Source: Gammaproteobacteria bacterium | GTDB lineage: Bacteria > Pseudomonadota > Gammaproteobacteria > Ga0077554 > Ga007554 | NCBI GenBank assembly: GCA_040183005.1 | Contig: JAMPIW010000007.1 | Location: forward strand, 1,558,188 to 1,622,187 | Length of the DNA stretch: 64,000 nt | Direction of reading: 5' to 3' | Part shown: positions 1 through 7,923 of the stretch, in pieces | Position numbering within the stretch: position 1 is the stretch's first letter | How the letters are laid out: each line of letters begins with the position of its first letter | Made by a program: the position numbers and the translations under genes | The notes under the pieces: model-generated | The model's database searches: none | What the model saw: the letters and a program-made list of their open reading frames with translations, nothing else | What the model was told of the DNA's origin: nothing

Positions 1-2
1 TT

Positions 3-173
3 GCACGGCGCGAGACCGCCGTGTTGGCGGTAGCCTCGGCGGTAATTTCAGAAGAGAACAACTTTTTATTGAATCCAGTTCATCCTGATTTTACGCGCAT
101 CCGCTGGGCCGAACCGCAGCCATTTCAATTCGACTCACGGTTGCAGCCATCCAGAGCCACTCCCAGACCCTGA
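3..173 (+). CDS. RES-domain toxin, C-terminal part (cut by window edge)
   Basis: The frame is open from the left edge and ends at a TGA, leaving 56 residues. They include ENNFLLNPVHPDF and a terminal FDSRL-like stretch, the usual tail of RES-domain proteins. RES proteins are toxins of Xre-RES type II toxin-antitoxin modules that deplete NAD+. The catalytic N-terminal part and any antitoxin gene would lie left of the window. Assignment rests on the tail alone, so it is moderately sure. Confidence 0.6.
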   Translation, partial: ARRETAVLAVASAVISEENNFLLNPVHPDFTRIRWAEPQPFQFDSRLQPSRATPRP

Positions 174-261
174 CCGGGCTAATGGGGGCATGGCTTGCAT
201 TAACCATATGTCTGTTGGCAATGGTGCCTCAAATAGGTGATATTGGATTGCAAGATCCGGT

Positions 262-291
262 AGGGTGGGCACGTTTTTTGTGCCCACGCGG
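262..291. repeat. REP-like inverted repeat upstream of RAYT
   Basis: GTAGGGTGGGCACG, a T-run, then GTGCCCACGC form a short hairpin. Its reverse complement recurs with small changes just downstream of the RAYT gene (1044-1073). The 314 bases between the RES tail and the RAYT hold only this repeat and the next one; I see no gene there. Confidence 0.7.
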
Positions 292-423
292 GATCAATGA
301 TTACGACGTATGCCAATGGTTGATTTGATTTTTTTGTTGCTTCTTGGTCGTCCGGGGGGATCCAAACGGCGGGACGGGTACCTGATCACACGGCCGTGCC
401 ATGATGTTGATGCATCACATGAT

Positions 424-450
424 GCGTGGACACGTCTCCTGTGCCCACGC
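424..450. repeat. Second REP-like hairpin before RAYT
   Basis: GCGTGGACACG and GTGCCCACGC are imperfect complements separated by a few bases, sharing the GTGCCCACGC core of the 262-291 repeat. It lies about 40 bases before the RAYT start codon, as expected for REP ends accompanying a RAYT. Confidence 0.6.
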
Positions 451-487
451 GTAAAATAAACTTAACCCATGATGCAATAATGTCGTT

Positions 488-1036
488 ATGTCACGCTATC
501 GCCGGGCCAATACTGCGGGGGCCACCTATTTTTTTACGCTGGTGACGTATCGCCGCCAAGCGATTTTGTGCGATGCGCCTATACGCACGGCGTTGCGAGA
601 CGCGATTGTTGCGGTGCGCGAACAACGGCCATTCAACATTGACGCATGGGTTCTGCTGCCTGATCATTTGCATTGTATCTGGACATTGCCACCGGACGAT
701 ACTGACTTCCCGTTACGCTGGAGCATGATCAAACGGCGGGTAAGCGTGGCCTGTGCGGCGGCGTATAAGCGTCCCGATTGGCTTACCGCATCGAAACGGA
801 AACACCGGGAATCGGCGCTGTGGCAACGCCGTTATTGGGAACACCAAATCCGTGATGAAATGGATTTTATACGGCATGTGGATTACATCCATTACAATCC
901 GGTCAAACATGGGTTATGCCAACAGGTATCGGAATGGCCCCATTCAACATTTCACCGCCATGTCGCACAAGGTGCCTATGCGCTTGATTGGGGTGGTGTC
1001 GAGAGTGGGGTACGGGCTGGAACATTTGGTGAATGA
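488..1036 (+). CDS. REP-associated tyrosine transposase (RAYT, IS200/IS605-like Y1 family)
   Basis: A 182-residue protein starting MSRYRRANTAGATYFFTLVT, a common RAYT opening. The HUH metal-binding motif is visible in LPDHLHCIW (about residues 57-65), and the nucleophile Tyr region is in YIHYNPVKHGL (about 132-142). RAYTs cut and rejoin single-stranded REP hairpins. REP-like inverted repeats flank this gene on both sides (262-291, 424-450, 1044-1073). Length and motifs look intact, so it may be active. A second, truncated relative lies at 5513. Confidence 0.88.
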   Translation: MSRYRRANTAGATYFFTLVTYRRQAILCDAPIRTALRDAIVAVREQRPFNIDAWVLLPDHLHCIWTLPPDDTDFPLRWSMIKRRVSVACAAAYKRPDWLTASKRKHRESALWQRRYWEHQIRDEMDFIRHVDYIHYNPVKHGLCQQVSEWPHSTFHRHVAQGAYALDWGGVESGVRAGTFGE

Positions 1037-1043
1037 TATGGCT

Positions 1044-1073
1044 GCGTGGGCGCAAACCACGTGCCCACCCTAC
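1044..1073. repeat. REP-like inverted repeat downstream of RAYT
   Basis: GCGTGGGCGCAAACCACGTG followed by CCCACCCTAC is the near reverse complement of the 262-291 repeat. The RAYT gene therefore sits between oppositely oriented REP-like units. Confidence 0.7.
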
Positions 1074-1075
1074 TT

Positions 1076-1199
1076 GGCTTTACCCAGGCCGACCCGTATA
1101 TCCAAAACCTCACCAACCTGCAAGACCTCAACCGCTACGCCTATGTCAACAACAACCCGCTGAAGTATACTGATCCGACCGGGTATAAGAAGTTTTGGA
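1076..1199 (+). pseudogene. RHS core fragment, 5' side of IS insertion
   Basis: The frame reads [21 protein letters not shown] and then [17 protein letters not shown], the end of the RHS-repeat core that precedes variable C-terminal toxin domains. The larger upstream RHS part is missing: the frame begins right after the RAYT downstream repeat, so it was lost earlier. The fragment stops at an IS66-family element inserted after 1199 and continues in frame at 2919. RHS proteins are large secreted or surface polymorphic toxins; this one is a relic. Confidence 0.8.
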
Positions 1200-2910
1200 G
1201 TAACTACTCACCCCCGATTAAGTTGACCTCACCCGCGAGAGCCATTTGAATCGCAAGAAGAGGATTATGCCCCTTGTTGGCCATGGTTTGCAGATAGCTT
1301 GATATTCGGCAATAAGCCTGAGCATAAATCTCTGAGCGGAAACAGCCTGAGACCTTTTGCTTCACCTTGGACATTCTCAAATCACGCTCGGCCCGATTAT
1401 TGGTGAAGGAGACATGCGGGTTTTTGGCGAACAGCAGGACGGATGCCTCATGTTTTTGCAATCGCTCCAGCAGATTGTGCGCATCTGACTTGGCGAGTTT
1501 GCCGCGTTTGCCGCTGGGCTTTTGGGGAATAGGTGGAAGCTCTTTTTCGCCACGGGTGAGAATCGTGCGGTAGCGCTTTTGCAACCGCGCCAGCGCTTCA
1601 TCGGTCAATCTCTTTTCCGTGCTTCTGGAGACGGTGGCGCAGCTCTCCTGTAAAAGGCGTTTCATGTGGCGCGCCCAGGCGTAGTCATTGGCGTCAACAA
1701 TGAACGTCAATTCGCGCAGCAGATGCGAGCCGCACAGGCCGTGAGAGCAGTGATCATAGGACAAGTAGGATGACCAACAGTCATGGATAATGGCGCCACC
1801 GTAGCGCGGAATAATATCAATCGACGAAATCGCTGCCGTGCCCCGTTTTCGATGTAAAAACTTGAGGGTGATCTCCCCTGCGGAGTACACGTGTATCCAG
1901 TGGTTTTGCTTATCCACCCGCAAGGAGGTCTCATCCACATGCATAGAGGGTGCTTTCAGCAGCTGTGCGGTGGCGTGCTGCTCCCACCGCTCCAAGGCAC
2001 GATGAAGCCGCAGCACAAAAGCCAGAAGAGTGGCTTCAGAGATCACAACACCGATCATGGAGGTCAGCAGCGTTTGCGCGCGATTGATCGCGACCATCTG
2101 AGACACCAGTAAATTGATGACAAAGGCCTTTAAGCCATCGCCGTATTGCAACGGGCCGTGCATATCCGCCGGGAACTTCCCTTTGACCGTCGCATCGCAG
2201 ACCGGGCACTGCTTGACCTCGGCATCCACATGCTCAACGACTTTCTCAAAAACAATATCGATCTTCGTCCGTCTTTCATGGTGACTACAGGGCGTATTAT
2301 CCAGATCTTCGCCACATACATCGCAGAGGCGGACTCTAGAAAGAGTCACACTCTCTTTGACGCGCGTGTTTTTCAGCAGGGCGCCGTTTTCGTTTTTCCC
2401 CTTACCCTGGCTCCCCGGATGACTCAACGAGGAGTCGTCCTTTTCCGTTTGGGAGGAGGGCTTGCTGGAGTTGCGGCTGTCTTTCTTGGTTATTCTTTCC
2501 AGAAAAATGGAGAGCATCAGCTCCATCATCATGAACATGCTATTCATAAGCACCTGAGTTTCGCGAGGCACTTTACCGTCGCAACTGAGCTGCTCAAAAT
2601 CCGCTTTCAACCGGCTGACTTCGTTTCTGACCGAGGTTTTGTCTAGGCTTGCCATTAATAAGGGGGGCTATACGTTTGGAATAGCCAAAGGATAACATGG
2701 CATTTTTCGACCCCCTGATAACGGTCAGATCAGGCTGAAATGGTTTTTTCGACTTGAAATGGCAAGGCGGCTCATTGAAGAGATCAAAGCCCCTGCCAGC
2801 GGCAATAGAGAATAGATTTTACACCGAGATAAGGAAGTGGTTTTTTCGATAGAAAAAACCTGTCAAGAGATTTTTAAGTTATTTTTCGTGTGAAGGGAGT
2901 GAGTAGTTAC
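1200..2910 (-). mobile_element. IS66-family element, ISBst12-like single-gene type
   Basis: Terminal inverted repeats GTAACTACTCACCCCC (1200-1215) and GGGAGTGAGTAGTTAC (2895-2910) match at 15 of 16 positions. The 8-bp direct repeat GTTTTGGA (1192-1199 and 2911-2918) is the target duplication expected for IS66. The element has one transposase gene and no tnpA/tnpB, as in the ISBst12 subgroup. Positions 2656-2894 are non-coding and contain a small hairpin built on GGTTTTTTC. A relic of the same kind of element ends at 16359. Confidence 0.93.
1204..2655 (-). CDS. IS66-family transposase (ISBst12-like)
   Basis: A 483-residue DDE transposase. It has an N-terminal leucine/methionine-rich region, a Cys zinc-binding stretch (CDVCGEDL, later CPVCDATV), and a catalytic core with HVDETSLRV (first Asp), IIHDCWSSY (second Asp) and [15 protein letters not shown] (Glu). 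The stop codon lies inside the left terminal repeat. No frameshift is seen, so the element may still be mobile. It is transcribed against the RHS gene it interrupts. Confidence 0.93.
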   Translation of the reverse strand: MASLDKTSVRNEVSRLKADFEQLSCDGKVPRETQVLMNSMFMMMELMLSIFLERITKKDSRNSSKPSSQTEKDDSSLSHPGSQGKGKNENGALLKNTRVKESVTLSRVRLCDVCGEDLDNTPCSHHERRTKIDIVFEKVVEHVDAEVKQCPVCDATVKGKFPADMHGPLQYGDGLKAFVINLLVSQMVAINRAQTLLTSMIGVVISEATLLAFVLRLHRALERWEQHATAQLLKAPSMHVDETSLRVDKQNHWIHVYSAGEITLKFLHRKRGTAAISSIDIIPRYGGAIIHDCWSSYLSYDHCSHGLCGSHLLRELTFIVDANDYAWARHMKRLLQESCATVSRSTEKRLTDEALARLQKRYRTILTRGEKELPPIPQKPSGKRGKLAKSDAHNLLERLQKHEASVLLFAKNPHVSFTNNRAERDLRMSKVKQKVSGCFRSEIYAQAYCRISSYLQTMANKGHNPLLAIQMALAGEVNLIGGE

Positions 2911-3691
2911 GTTTTGGAAGCAGAAGTGGTTTAGGGAGACGGTGAAGACGGTGGCCATCGTCGTCGCGGCGGTTTACACGGGCGGCGCGGCGGCAAGCGC
3001 ATTCCTGGGAAGTTCCGCCGCCGCCGGACTGGCCGTTGCCACGGGCAGCGCCACGGTGATGACCACGACGGCCGGCGCCATCGCCGGCGCGACGGGAGGA
3101 TTCACGGCGGGATTGCTGTCCAGCGGCGGGGAGCTCAAGCCCGCAGTGCGAGGAGGCGTCGGAGGCGGCCTCACGGGCGGAGTCGGCGGATACTTCGGGG
3201 ACACCTGGAATTTGCAGAGAGTGGCGGCGAATTCTGTGGCGGGTGGGGTGTCTTCTGAGTTACAGGGAGGGCAGTTCAGGGATGGGTTTAAATTCGCAGT
3301 TATGACTTCGTCGGCATCATATGCCTATAACGAAGCTGTGAAATACGACGTCACATGGCAAAAAGGAGAAGGCGCGGTAAATAAACGAACATTCGACATG
3401 CCAGTCAAGGGTGCGATCAACATCGGGACAGCTGGCACTGTTGACCCAAGCTCTTGGTGGGGTGAGGGTGGAATCGTTAGCAGATTTGCCAACCATATTC
3501 CCGGAGTCAATGCAGTAAGCGGATTGCATGATGTATTCCAAATTCGGTTGGATGAGTGGGGTGGTAATTTTGCGAGGAATGTGTTTAATGTGCCTGGCAT
3601 GATTCCAGCCGCTGCTATAACGTCGGCAGCCCTACTTGATGACGTACCCGGGGGAGTATTGACGGTAACTCAATCCAAGAGGGAGTGGTAA
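2911..3691 (+). pseudogene. RHS/polymorphic toxin C-terminal region, 3' side of IS insertion
   Basis: Joining 1199 to 2919 gives an uninterrupted frame (YKKFWKQKWFRETVKTVAIV), so this is the rest of the RHS gene. A Gly/Ala-rich hydrophobic stretch (about 2942-3190) resembles the pre-toxin linker of RHS and WapA-type proteins. The end contains SRFANHIPGVNAVSGLHD and FARNVFNVPGMIPAAAIT, which I recall from tails of other RHS-like proteins but cannot assign an activity. A GTG at 2942 could allow separate translation. Intact downstream of the IS, it lacks its delivery part. Confidence 0.75.
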
Positions 3692-3704
3692 TTTGGTGGC
3701 TGGG

Positions 3705-4019
3705 ATGAAAAAAGTATTTTATGTTATTCCATTAAATATATTATCCATAACACTTTTTGGGTGTATGTCACAAATTCGTCCATTTACTGAATATGTTAAT
3801 GGTGTGGTCGGTCAGCCAATTAATAGTTATATCGAGGCTGGAGCGCGACCCGGAAGCTACGCATCACGTATAGGTTGGAAAGATAGACGATATAAACTTG
3901 AGAACGGTAATTGGGTTTATGTCGCGCCTGAAAGAGAAGGATGTATTATCCACTGGGAGGTTAATCCGCAAGGCATTATCGTTGGCTATCGTACAGAAGG
4001 AAACCGATGTGATTGGTGA
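3705..4019 (+). CDS. Small lipoprotein, possible immunity partner of RHS toxin
   Basis: The ATG at 3705 starts MKKVFYVIPLNILSITLFGC, a lipoprotein signal with Cys20 as acylation site; an in-frame GTG at 3693 would add four residues. The mature part of about 85 residues has no family I recognise. It follows the RHS C-terminal region by 13 bases, the usual place for an immunity gene, and is AT-richer than its neighbours. The immunity role is inferred from position only. Confidence 0.6.
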   Translation: MKKVFYVIPLNILSITLFGCMSQIRPFTEYVNGVVGQPINSYIEAGARPGSYASRIGWKDRRYKLENGNWVYVAPEREGCIIHWEVNPQGIIVGYRTEGNRCDW

Positions 4020-4037
4020 ACAAAGCAAGTAGCCTGA
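4020..4037. repeat. 18-bp direct repeat, left copy
   Basis: ACAAAGCAAGTAGCCTGA occurs here and at 5834-5851. The two copies bracket the IS1111-type element and the truncated RAYT. It may be a fragment of an interspersed repeat rather than a target duplication, since it is longer than such duplications normally are. Confidence 0.55.
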
Positions 4038-4041
4038 TGTG

Positions 4042-5411
4042 ATGGTCTCCTCCCCCTTCTAAACCAGCGTCGAATGCGCCACGATGGAGTTGTAACAAAC
4101 CATCGAAATGAATAAGGAGAGGAGACCGAGATGAAGATTACAACGATTGGGCTGGATCTGGCAAAGAGCGTGTTTCATGTCGTCTGTTTTGACGAGAAGC
4201 ATAAGGAGGTCAGTAAACGAATGTTGCGGCATAGCCAGGTGAGGGAGTATTTCGCGCAACTCGAGCGGTGTCTTGTGGCGATGGAAGCGTGCGCCGGTGC
4301 ACATTACTGGGGGCGTGAGCTGGAAAAGCTGGGGCACACGGTGAAGCTGATCCCGCCGCAGTTTGTGAAGCCTTATGTGAAGGGCAACAAGAACGACTAC
4401 AACGACGCCCGGGGATGCGGTTTGTCGGCATCAAGACGGTAGAGCAACAGGACATTCAGGCGCTGCACCGGTTGCGTCAGCAACGCGTCAAGGAGAGGAC
4501 CGCGCTCTGCAACCAGTTACGCGCCTTGGTGACGGAGTATGGCATTGTAATGAACAAAGGCGTGGCGACGGTGAGGCGCGGTATCCCCCTGCTGCTGGAG
4601 GATGCCGAGAATGGACTGAGCGACATGTTCCGTGCGCTGCTGGCGCGGGGCTATGAACAGCTTGTTGAACTCGAAGAACACATCGACCCTACACGCGCCA
4701 GGTCGAAGCGCACAGCCGCCAGAACGCGCAAGTCCGCCGCCTGCAAACACTGCCCGGCTACGGTCCGATTGTCGCCAGCGTGTTTGCCAGCCATGTCGGC
4801 GATGGCAGTGCCTACAAATGCGGGCGCGCTGTTTCCGCCTCGCTCGGGCTGGTGCCGCGCCAACACTCCAGCGGCGGCAAGGAGGTGTTGCTGGGGATCA
4901 GCAAACGGGGCGACAAGTACCTGCGCAGTTTGTTGATCCACGGCGCGCGCAGCGTCGTGCTGCATGCCAAGAACAAGGAGGATGCCTTAAGCCGCTGGGT
5001 CAACCGTATCCGTGAGCGGCGCGGCACCAACAAAGCCGCCGTGGCATTGGCCAACAAACTGGCGCGTAGGCCGGCTGGGCGCTGTTGCGCAATGAGACGG
5101 TGTATTGTCCGGCATAGGCCGGAATAGCGTTGCAGTGAGTGTAAGAGTGTAAGAGTGTAAGAGAGCAAAAGAGGTAGACCTGCCGACGATTGCGAAGACA
5201 GTGTAAACATGATGACACCACAGGTAAGACCAGCGTATTGAAAACCTGTTCAACCCAAAGGCTGTTGAACGCCGGTAGGATGATGAGGACGATACGCGCA
5301 GATCACATCGAGGCCAGAGGAGAAACTTCCTCATAAATAGGCCGGATATATGGAAGCAATCCTGTCCCTGTCAGAGTGTGCATGGTGTCTTGCAAAACGG
5401 GAGGAGACCAT
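4042..5411 (+). mobile_element. Decayed IS110-family element (IS1111-like)
   Basis: ATGGTCTCCTCCC (4042-4054) and GGGAGGAGACCAT (5399-5411) are perfect 13-bp inverted repeats bracketing a DEDD-type transposase pseudogene. Inverted repeats near the ends are typical of the IS1111 subgroup. The right non-coding part (about 5128-5398) is long, where IS1111-type elements carry their guide (bridge) RNA; it includes a short GTGTAAGA tandem near 5135-5165. Exact ends beyond the repeats are not defined. Confidence 0.8.
4131..5127 (+). pseudogene. IS110/IS1111-family transposase, two frameshifts
   Basis: The N-terminal RuvC-like DEDD part starts MKITTIGLDLAKSVFHVVC and reaches NDYNDA at about 4410, where an apparent short deletion joins it in another frame to MRFVGIKTVEQQDIQALHR (from 4415). 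A second frame change near 4690 leads to LQTLPGYGPIVASVFASHVG and a C-terminal transposase_20 domain with GLVPRQHSSGGK and the catalytic-serine region. No single frame encodes the whole protein, so it is inactive as written unless in trans. Confidence 0.88.
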
Positions 5412-5427
5412 ATATGGGTTGAGCCTG

Positions 5428-5449
5428 GTAGGGCGGGTCACACCCGCCA
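5428..5449. repeat. REP-like hairpin GTAGGGCGGGT..ACCCGCC
   Basis: GTAGGGCGGGTCACACCCGC forms a short hairpin, shortly before the truncated RAYT. A related unit in opposite orientation lies at 7126-7146. The interval 5128-5512 holds no gene; it consists of the IS1111 right end and this repeat. Confidence 0.6.
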
Positions 5450-5512
5450 TAACAATGCCAAAAAAACCACTAACATTGGGGTTTCAACCTTCCATTGCCT
5501 GGATGAATCATC

Positions 5513-5851
5513 ATGCCCAACTCCCGGCGCGCGAGGCTCGGTGGAGCCACTTATTTTTTCACGGTAAATACGTATCGGCGCCAACCGTTTTTGATCGATC
5601 CCGATGTTCGGTCGGCGCTGCGCGTAGGCGTTGCACGGGTACGACAAACGCTACCGTTCGCCATTGATGCCTGGGTACTATTGCCGGATCACATGCATTG
5701 CATCTGGTCACTCCCGGACGGCGACGCTGATTTTTCTACCCGTTGGCGAATCATCAAAACGACCGTTACGCATCGGTCGTGGCGAGCGATTGAACAACGC
5801 GGCCTGGTTGTCTCGCCGCCGGGCCGGCAAGGGACAAAGCAAGTAGCCTGA
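5513..5851 (+). pseudogene. Truncated RAYT transposase
   Basis: The first 90 or so residues match the RAYT at 488: GGATYFFTVNTYRRQPFL and the HUH motif in LPDHMHCIW. After TRWRIIKTTVTHRSW the similarity fades and the frame stops at 112 residues. The region carrying the catalytic Tyr (YIHYNP in the intact copy) is missing. The end coincides with the right copy of an 18-bp repeat also found at 4020. It is a relic. Confidence 0.8.
5834..5851. repeat. 18-bp direct repeat, right copy
   Basis: ACAAAGCAAGTAGCCTGA, identical to 4020-4037. It forms the very end of the truncated RAYT frame, suggesting that the truncation junction lies at or before it. Confidence 0.55.
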
Positions 5852-5984
5852 AATTATTGCCAGTTAGGGAATGGCAAAAAGCAAGGCCTGGCCCTGCGCT
5901 GGGTCACTATCTTGTGTGTGCCAGCGTACAGACTATTTGCAAGAAGTGGTGGGATCATATGCTCTCTCACTGAAGGAGCACACT

Positions 5985-6311
5985 ATGAAAGTCACATTTT
6001 CGGCAACTTGCTTTATCATCGGTACTTTACTGACACCTGTTATGGTCTATGCGGATGCAGACATGGACCGTTCGCACCCTGCCGCCTTCGTTAAGGATTC
6101 GGTAATAACAACCAAGATAAAGGCCAAGCTGGCAGCGGAACACCTTACCAGCGCGACGAAGCTTAAAGTCGATACCGATAACGCCGGCGCGGTGTTGTTG
6201 AGTGGGACTGCCTCTACTCAAGCAGAGGCTGACAAGGCTGTTTCAATTGCGCGCGCGACCAAAGGAGTAACCTCTGTTAAAAGCGAGATTGTAATCAAGG
6301 CCGATAAATAA
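5985..6311 (+). CDS. Periplasmic BON-domain protein (OsmY-like)
   Basis: A 108-residue protein with a signal peptide (MKVTFSATCFIIGTLLTPVMVYA) and one BON domain: DSVITTKIKAKLAAEHL, then VLLSGTASTQAEADKAV and VTSVKSEIVI. BON proteins such as OsmY bind membranes or outer-membrane ligands and are usually stress induced. The ATG at 5985 follows AAGGAG and begins the signal peptide; longer in-frame starts upstream have no such support. CsbD follows 55 bases downstream, and both fit a general stress role. Confidence 0.85.
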   Translation: MKVTFSATCFIIGTLLTPVMVYADADMDRSHPAAFVKDSVITTKIKAKLAAEHLTSATKLKVDTDNAGAVLLSGTASTQAEADKAVSIARATKGVTSVKSEIVIKADK

Positions 6312-6366
6312 CGCCGTAGTTTTTAACAAAAAACGCGAATATTAATTATTTAAAAGGAGACTTACC

Positions 6367-6552
6367 ATGAACAAAGATCAAGTGAAAGGTGCAGTGAAAG
6401 ACGTTGCCGGTAAAGTGCAACAAAAAGTTGGCGAAGCAATAGGCAATGAACAGCAGCAAGTAAAGGGCCTTGGAAAACAACTTGAAGGAAAGGTGCAAAA
6501 AGCCGTTGGCAATGCCAAAGAAAACATCAAAGACGCTGTTAAAGGTCGTTAA
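6367..6552 (+). CDS. CsbD-family stress protein
   Basis: A 61-residue, Lys- and Gln-rich protein beginning MNKDQVKGAVKDVAGKVQQK, the hallmark of the CsbD family, with repeated GKVQ/GNAKENIKDA heptad-like segments. CsbD proteins are small, hydrophilic and induced by general stress; their molecular role is unclear. AAGGAGA precedes the ATG. A strong terminator follows, so BON and CsbD may form one short unit. Confidence 0.92.
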   Translation: MNKDQVKGAVKDVAGKVQQKVGEAIGNEQQQVKGLGKQLEGKVQKAVGNAKENIKDAVKGR

Positions 6553-6566
6553 ACTTAACCGCTAAT

Positions 6567-6606
6567 GCGGTGACTGGAAAGTAACTCCAGTCACCGCGTT
6601 TTTTTT
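6567..6606 (+). terminator. Rho-independent terminator after csbD
   Basis: GCGGTGACTGG and CCAGTCACCGC form a perfect 11-bp stem with a 9-base loop, followed by G and nine T. It lies 15 bases after the CsbD stop. Confidence 0.93.
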
Positions 6607-6813
6607 CGGGCTCAGTTGGCCTGAGCGCTCATGAGTGCTTGCTAATAACTACGTTAGTAAAGCTTCATATTTTCGCATAATCACAAGTTGGCGCACGGAA
6701 AAAACTGGCGACGAGAGGGTGTGCAAATATCTGTGTAACTGGTTATCTCTGGTTGTCTATTGAAAACCAGCCCTACCGGGTTGGCCGCATGCCTCAAGCA
6801 GCCTGCAGCGGTG

Positions 6814-6909
6814 CTATTTCATAGCGAAGCCTTCGTCTATGTTGTCCATTGCGCAGTCCATGTCGTAATGGCTTTGCAGGTTGATCCAGTATTGCGGTGT
6901 TTGGCCGAA
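6814..6909 (-). pseudogene. HigA-type antitoxin, C-terminal relic
   Basis: On the minus strand the 31 codons from 6909 to a TAG at 6814 read FGQTPQYWINLQSHYDMDCA and then MDNIDEGFAMK. This is the C-terminal end of HigA/VapI-type Xre antitoxins. The DNA-binding N-terminal part is absent; at 6910 the sequence switches to an RHS relic on the other strand. Non-functional. Confidence 0.75.
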
Positions 6910-7063
6910 AAAAAGGTCGAGCTCATCTACGACCTGCGTAGCCGCAAGCGCAGCATGACCGACCCCCGCATGGGCTACTGGGAATACAAATACAGCGTCC
7001 TCGGCGAATTCATCTACCAGGTGGACACCAAGAGCCAGACCATCACATCCGGCTACCGCACTT
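6910..7063 (+). pseudogene. RHS YD-repeat relic
   Basis: The frame reads KKVELIYDLRSRKRSMTDP, then WEYKYSVLGEFIYQVDTKSQ and a degenerate repeat. This follows the RHS/YD pattern (YDLRGRKT..TDP..G.W.Y.Y..LGELV.QTDAKGQ) with degeneration. It abuts the HigA relic exactly at 6909/6910. Together with the relics and a REP unit this accounts for the 647 bases between csbD and the CBS gene; I see no functional gene there. Confidence 0.6.
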
Positions 7064-7125
7064 GTGGTCTTCTATATGGGTGGGAGGAGATCTTGATGGA
7101 GAATTTGGTGAGGTTGATTGATTAA

Positions 7126-7146
7126 TGGCGGGTAGAACCCGCCCTA
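7126..7146. repeat. REP-like hairpin
   Basis: TGGCGGGTAGAACCCGCCCT is an imperfect hairpin, near reverse complement of the unit at 5428-5449. It closes the relic-rich stretch before the CBS-domain gene. Confidence 0.55.
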
Positions 7147-7199
7147 CATGCCTGCAAATTGAAGATTTCAATCAGGGATGAAAAACAGTCCTGTTGCGT

Positions 7200-7658
7200 C
7201 TACGCTTCTTCGGATTCCGGCCAGTTTTTGATGTAATTCTTGAGCAGGTTGTTCTCGAACTGGGTTTCGGTGAGCAGGGCTTGCACAATGTCGACGATGG
7301 AGATCAGGCCGGCAAATTCGCCATCGCGCATGACCGGCAAGTGGCGAACGCGATGTCCGAGGCTATTGCGCATCATTAAATTCATGACATGGTCGAGAGT
7401 GTCCTGGGCATCGCAGGTAATCAGCTTCGGCGCCATGACATCGCGTACCCGTACATCCGCCAGATTGGCAGCGTACTTGTCCACCGCCCCCATCACATCG
7501 CGCTCCGTGACAATACTGGCAAGGCGGCCCTCATCCATCACCACCAGTGATCCAATCCGGTTTTGCATCATCAGCGCCACCGCCTCGGTCAATAACCGAT
7601 CTGGGGTGATGCTGTAAATGTTGGGTCCTTTCTGCTTCAAAATGTGGTTTACTTTCAT
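7200..7658 (-). CDS. CBS-domain pair protein
   Basis: A 152-residue protein made of two CBS domains: SITPDRLLTEAVALMMQNR..GSLVVMDEGRLASIVTERDV (about 16-56) and VRDVMAPKLITCDAQDTLDH..HLPVMRDGEFAGLISIVDIV (about 71-125). Stand-alone CBS pairs bind adenine nucleotides and act as energy or redox sensors; the partner is unknown. It starts at an ATG after GGAACAAGAG. It faces accA divergently across 265 bases in which I see no clear element. Confidence 0.88.
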   Translation of the reverse strand: MKVNHILKQKGPNIYSITPDRLLTEAVALMMQNRIGSLVVMDEGRLASIVTERDVMGAVDKYAANLADVRVRDVMAPKLITCDAQDTLDHVMNLMMRNSLGHRVRHLPVMRDGEFAGLISIVDIVQALLTETQFENNLLKNYIKNWPESEEA

Positions 7659-7923
7659 GCTCTTGTTCCTCTACACAAGCAAAAATCATCACTAACCATC
7701 GTTCTATTTATACACACTTTTACGCCAGTGTCCAACTGATGCGGGCATTCCCTGCTGCGCCACCATCCCGGTCCCCTGGCGATGGCATGCAATAGGCATG
7801 CTGCTTGGCAAGCGTCGGGCATCGGAGTATATTTATATTGGTTGTTTGCGGCAGAAATAGGTGCAGTGCTTGCCGTGCCGCCACCTTCGTTATTCCAACC
7901 GAACATCTCACTACGTAAACCCT

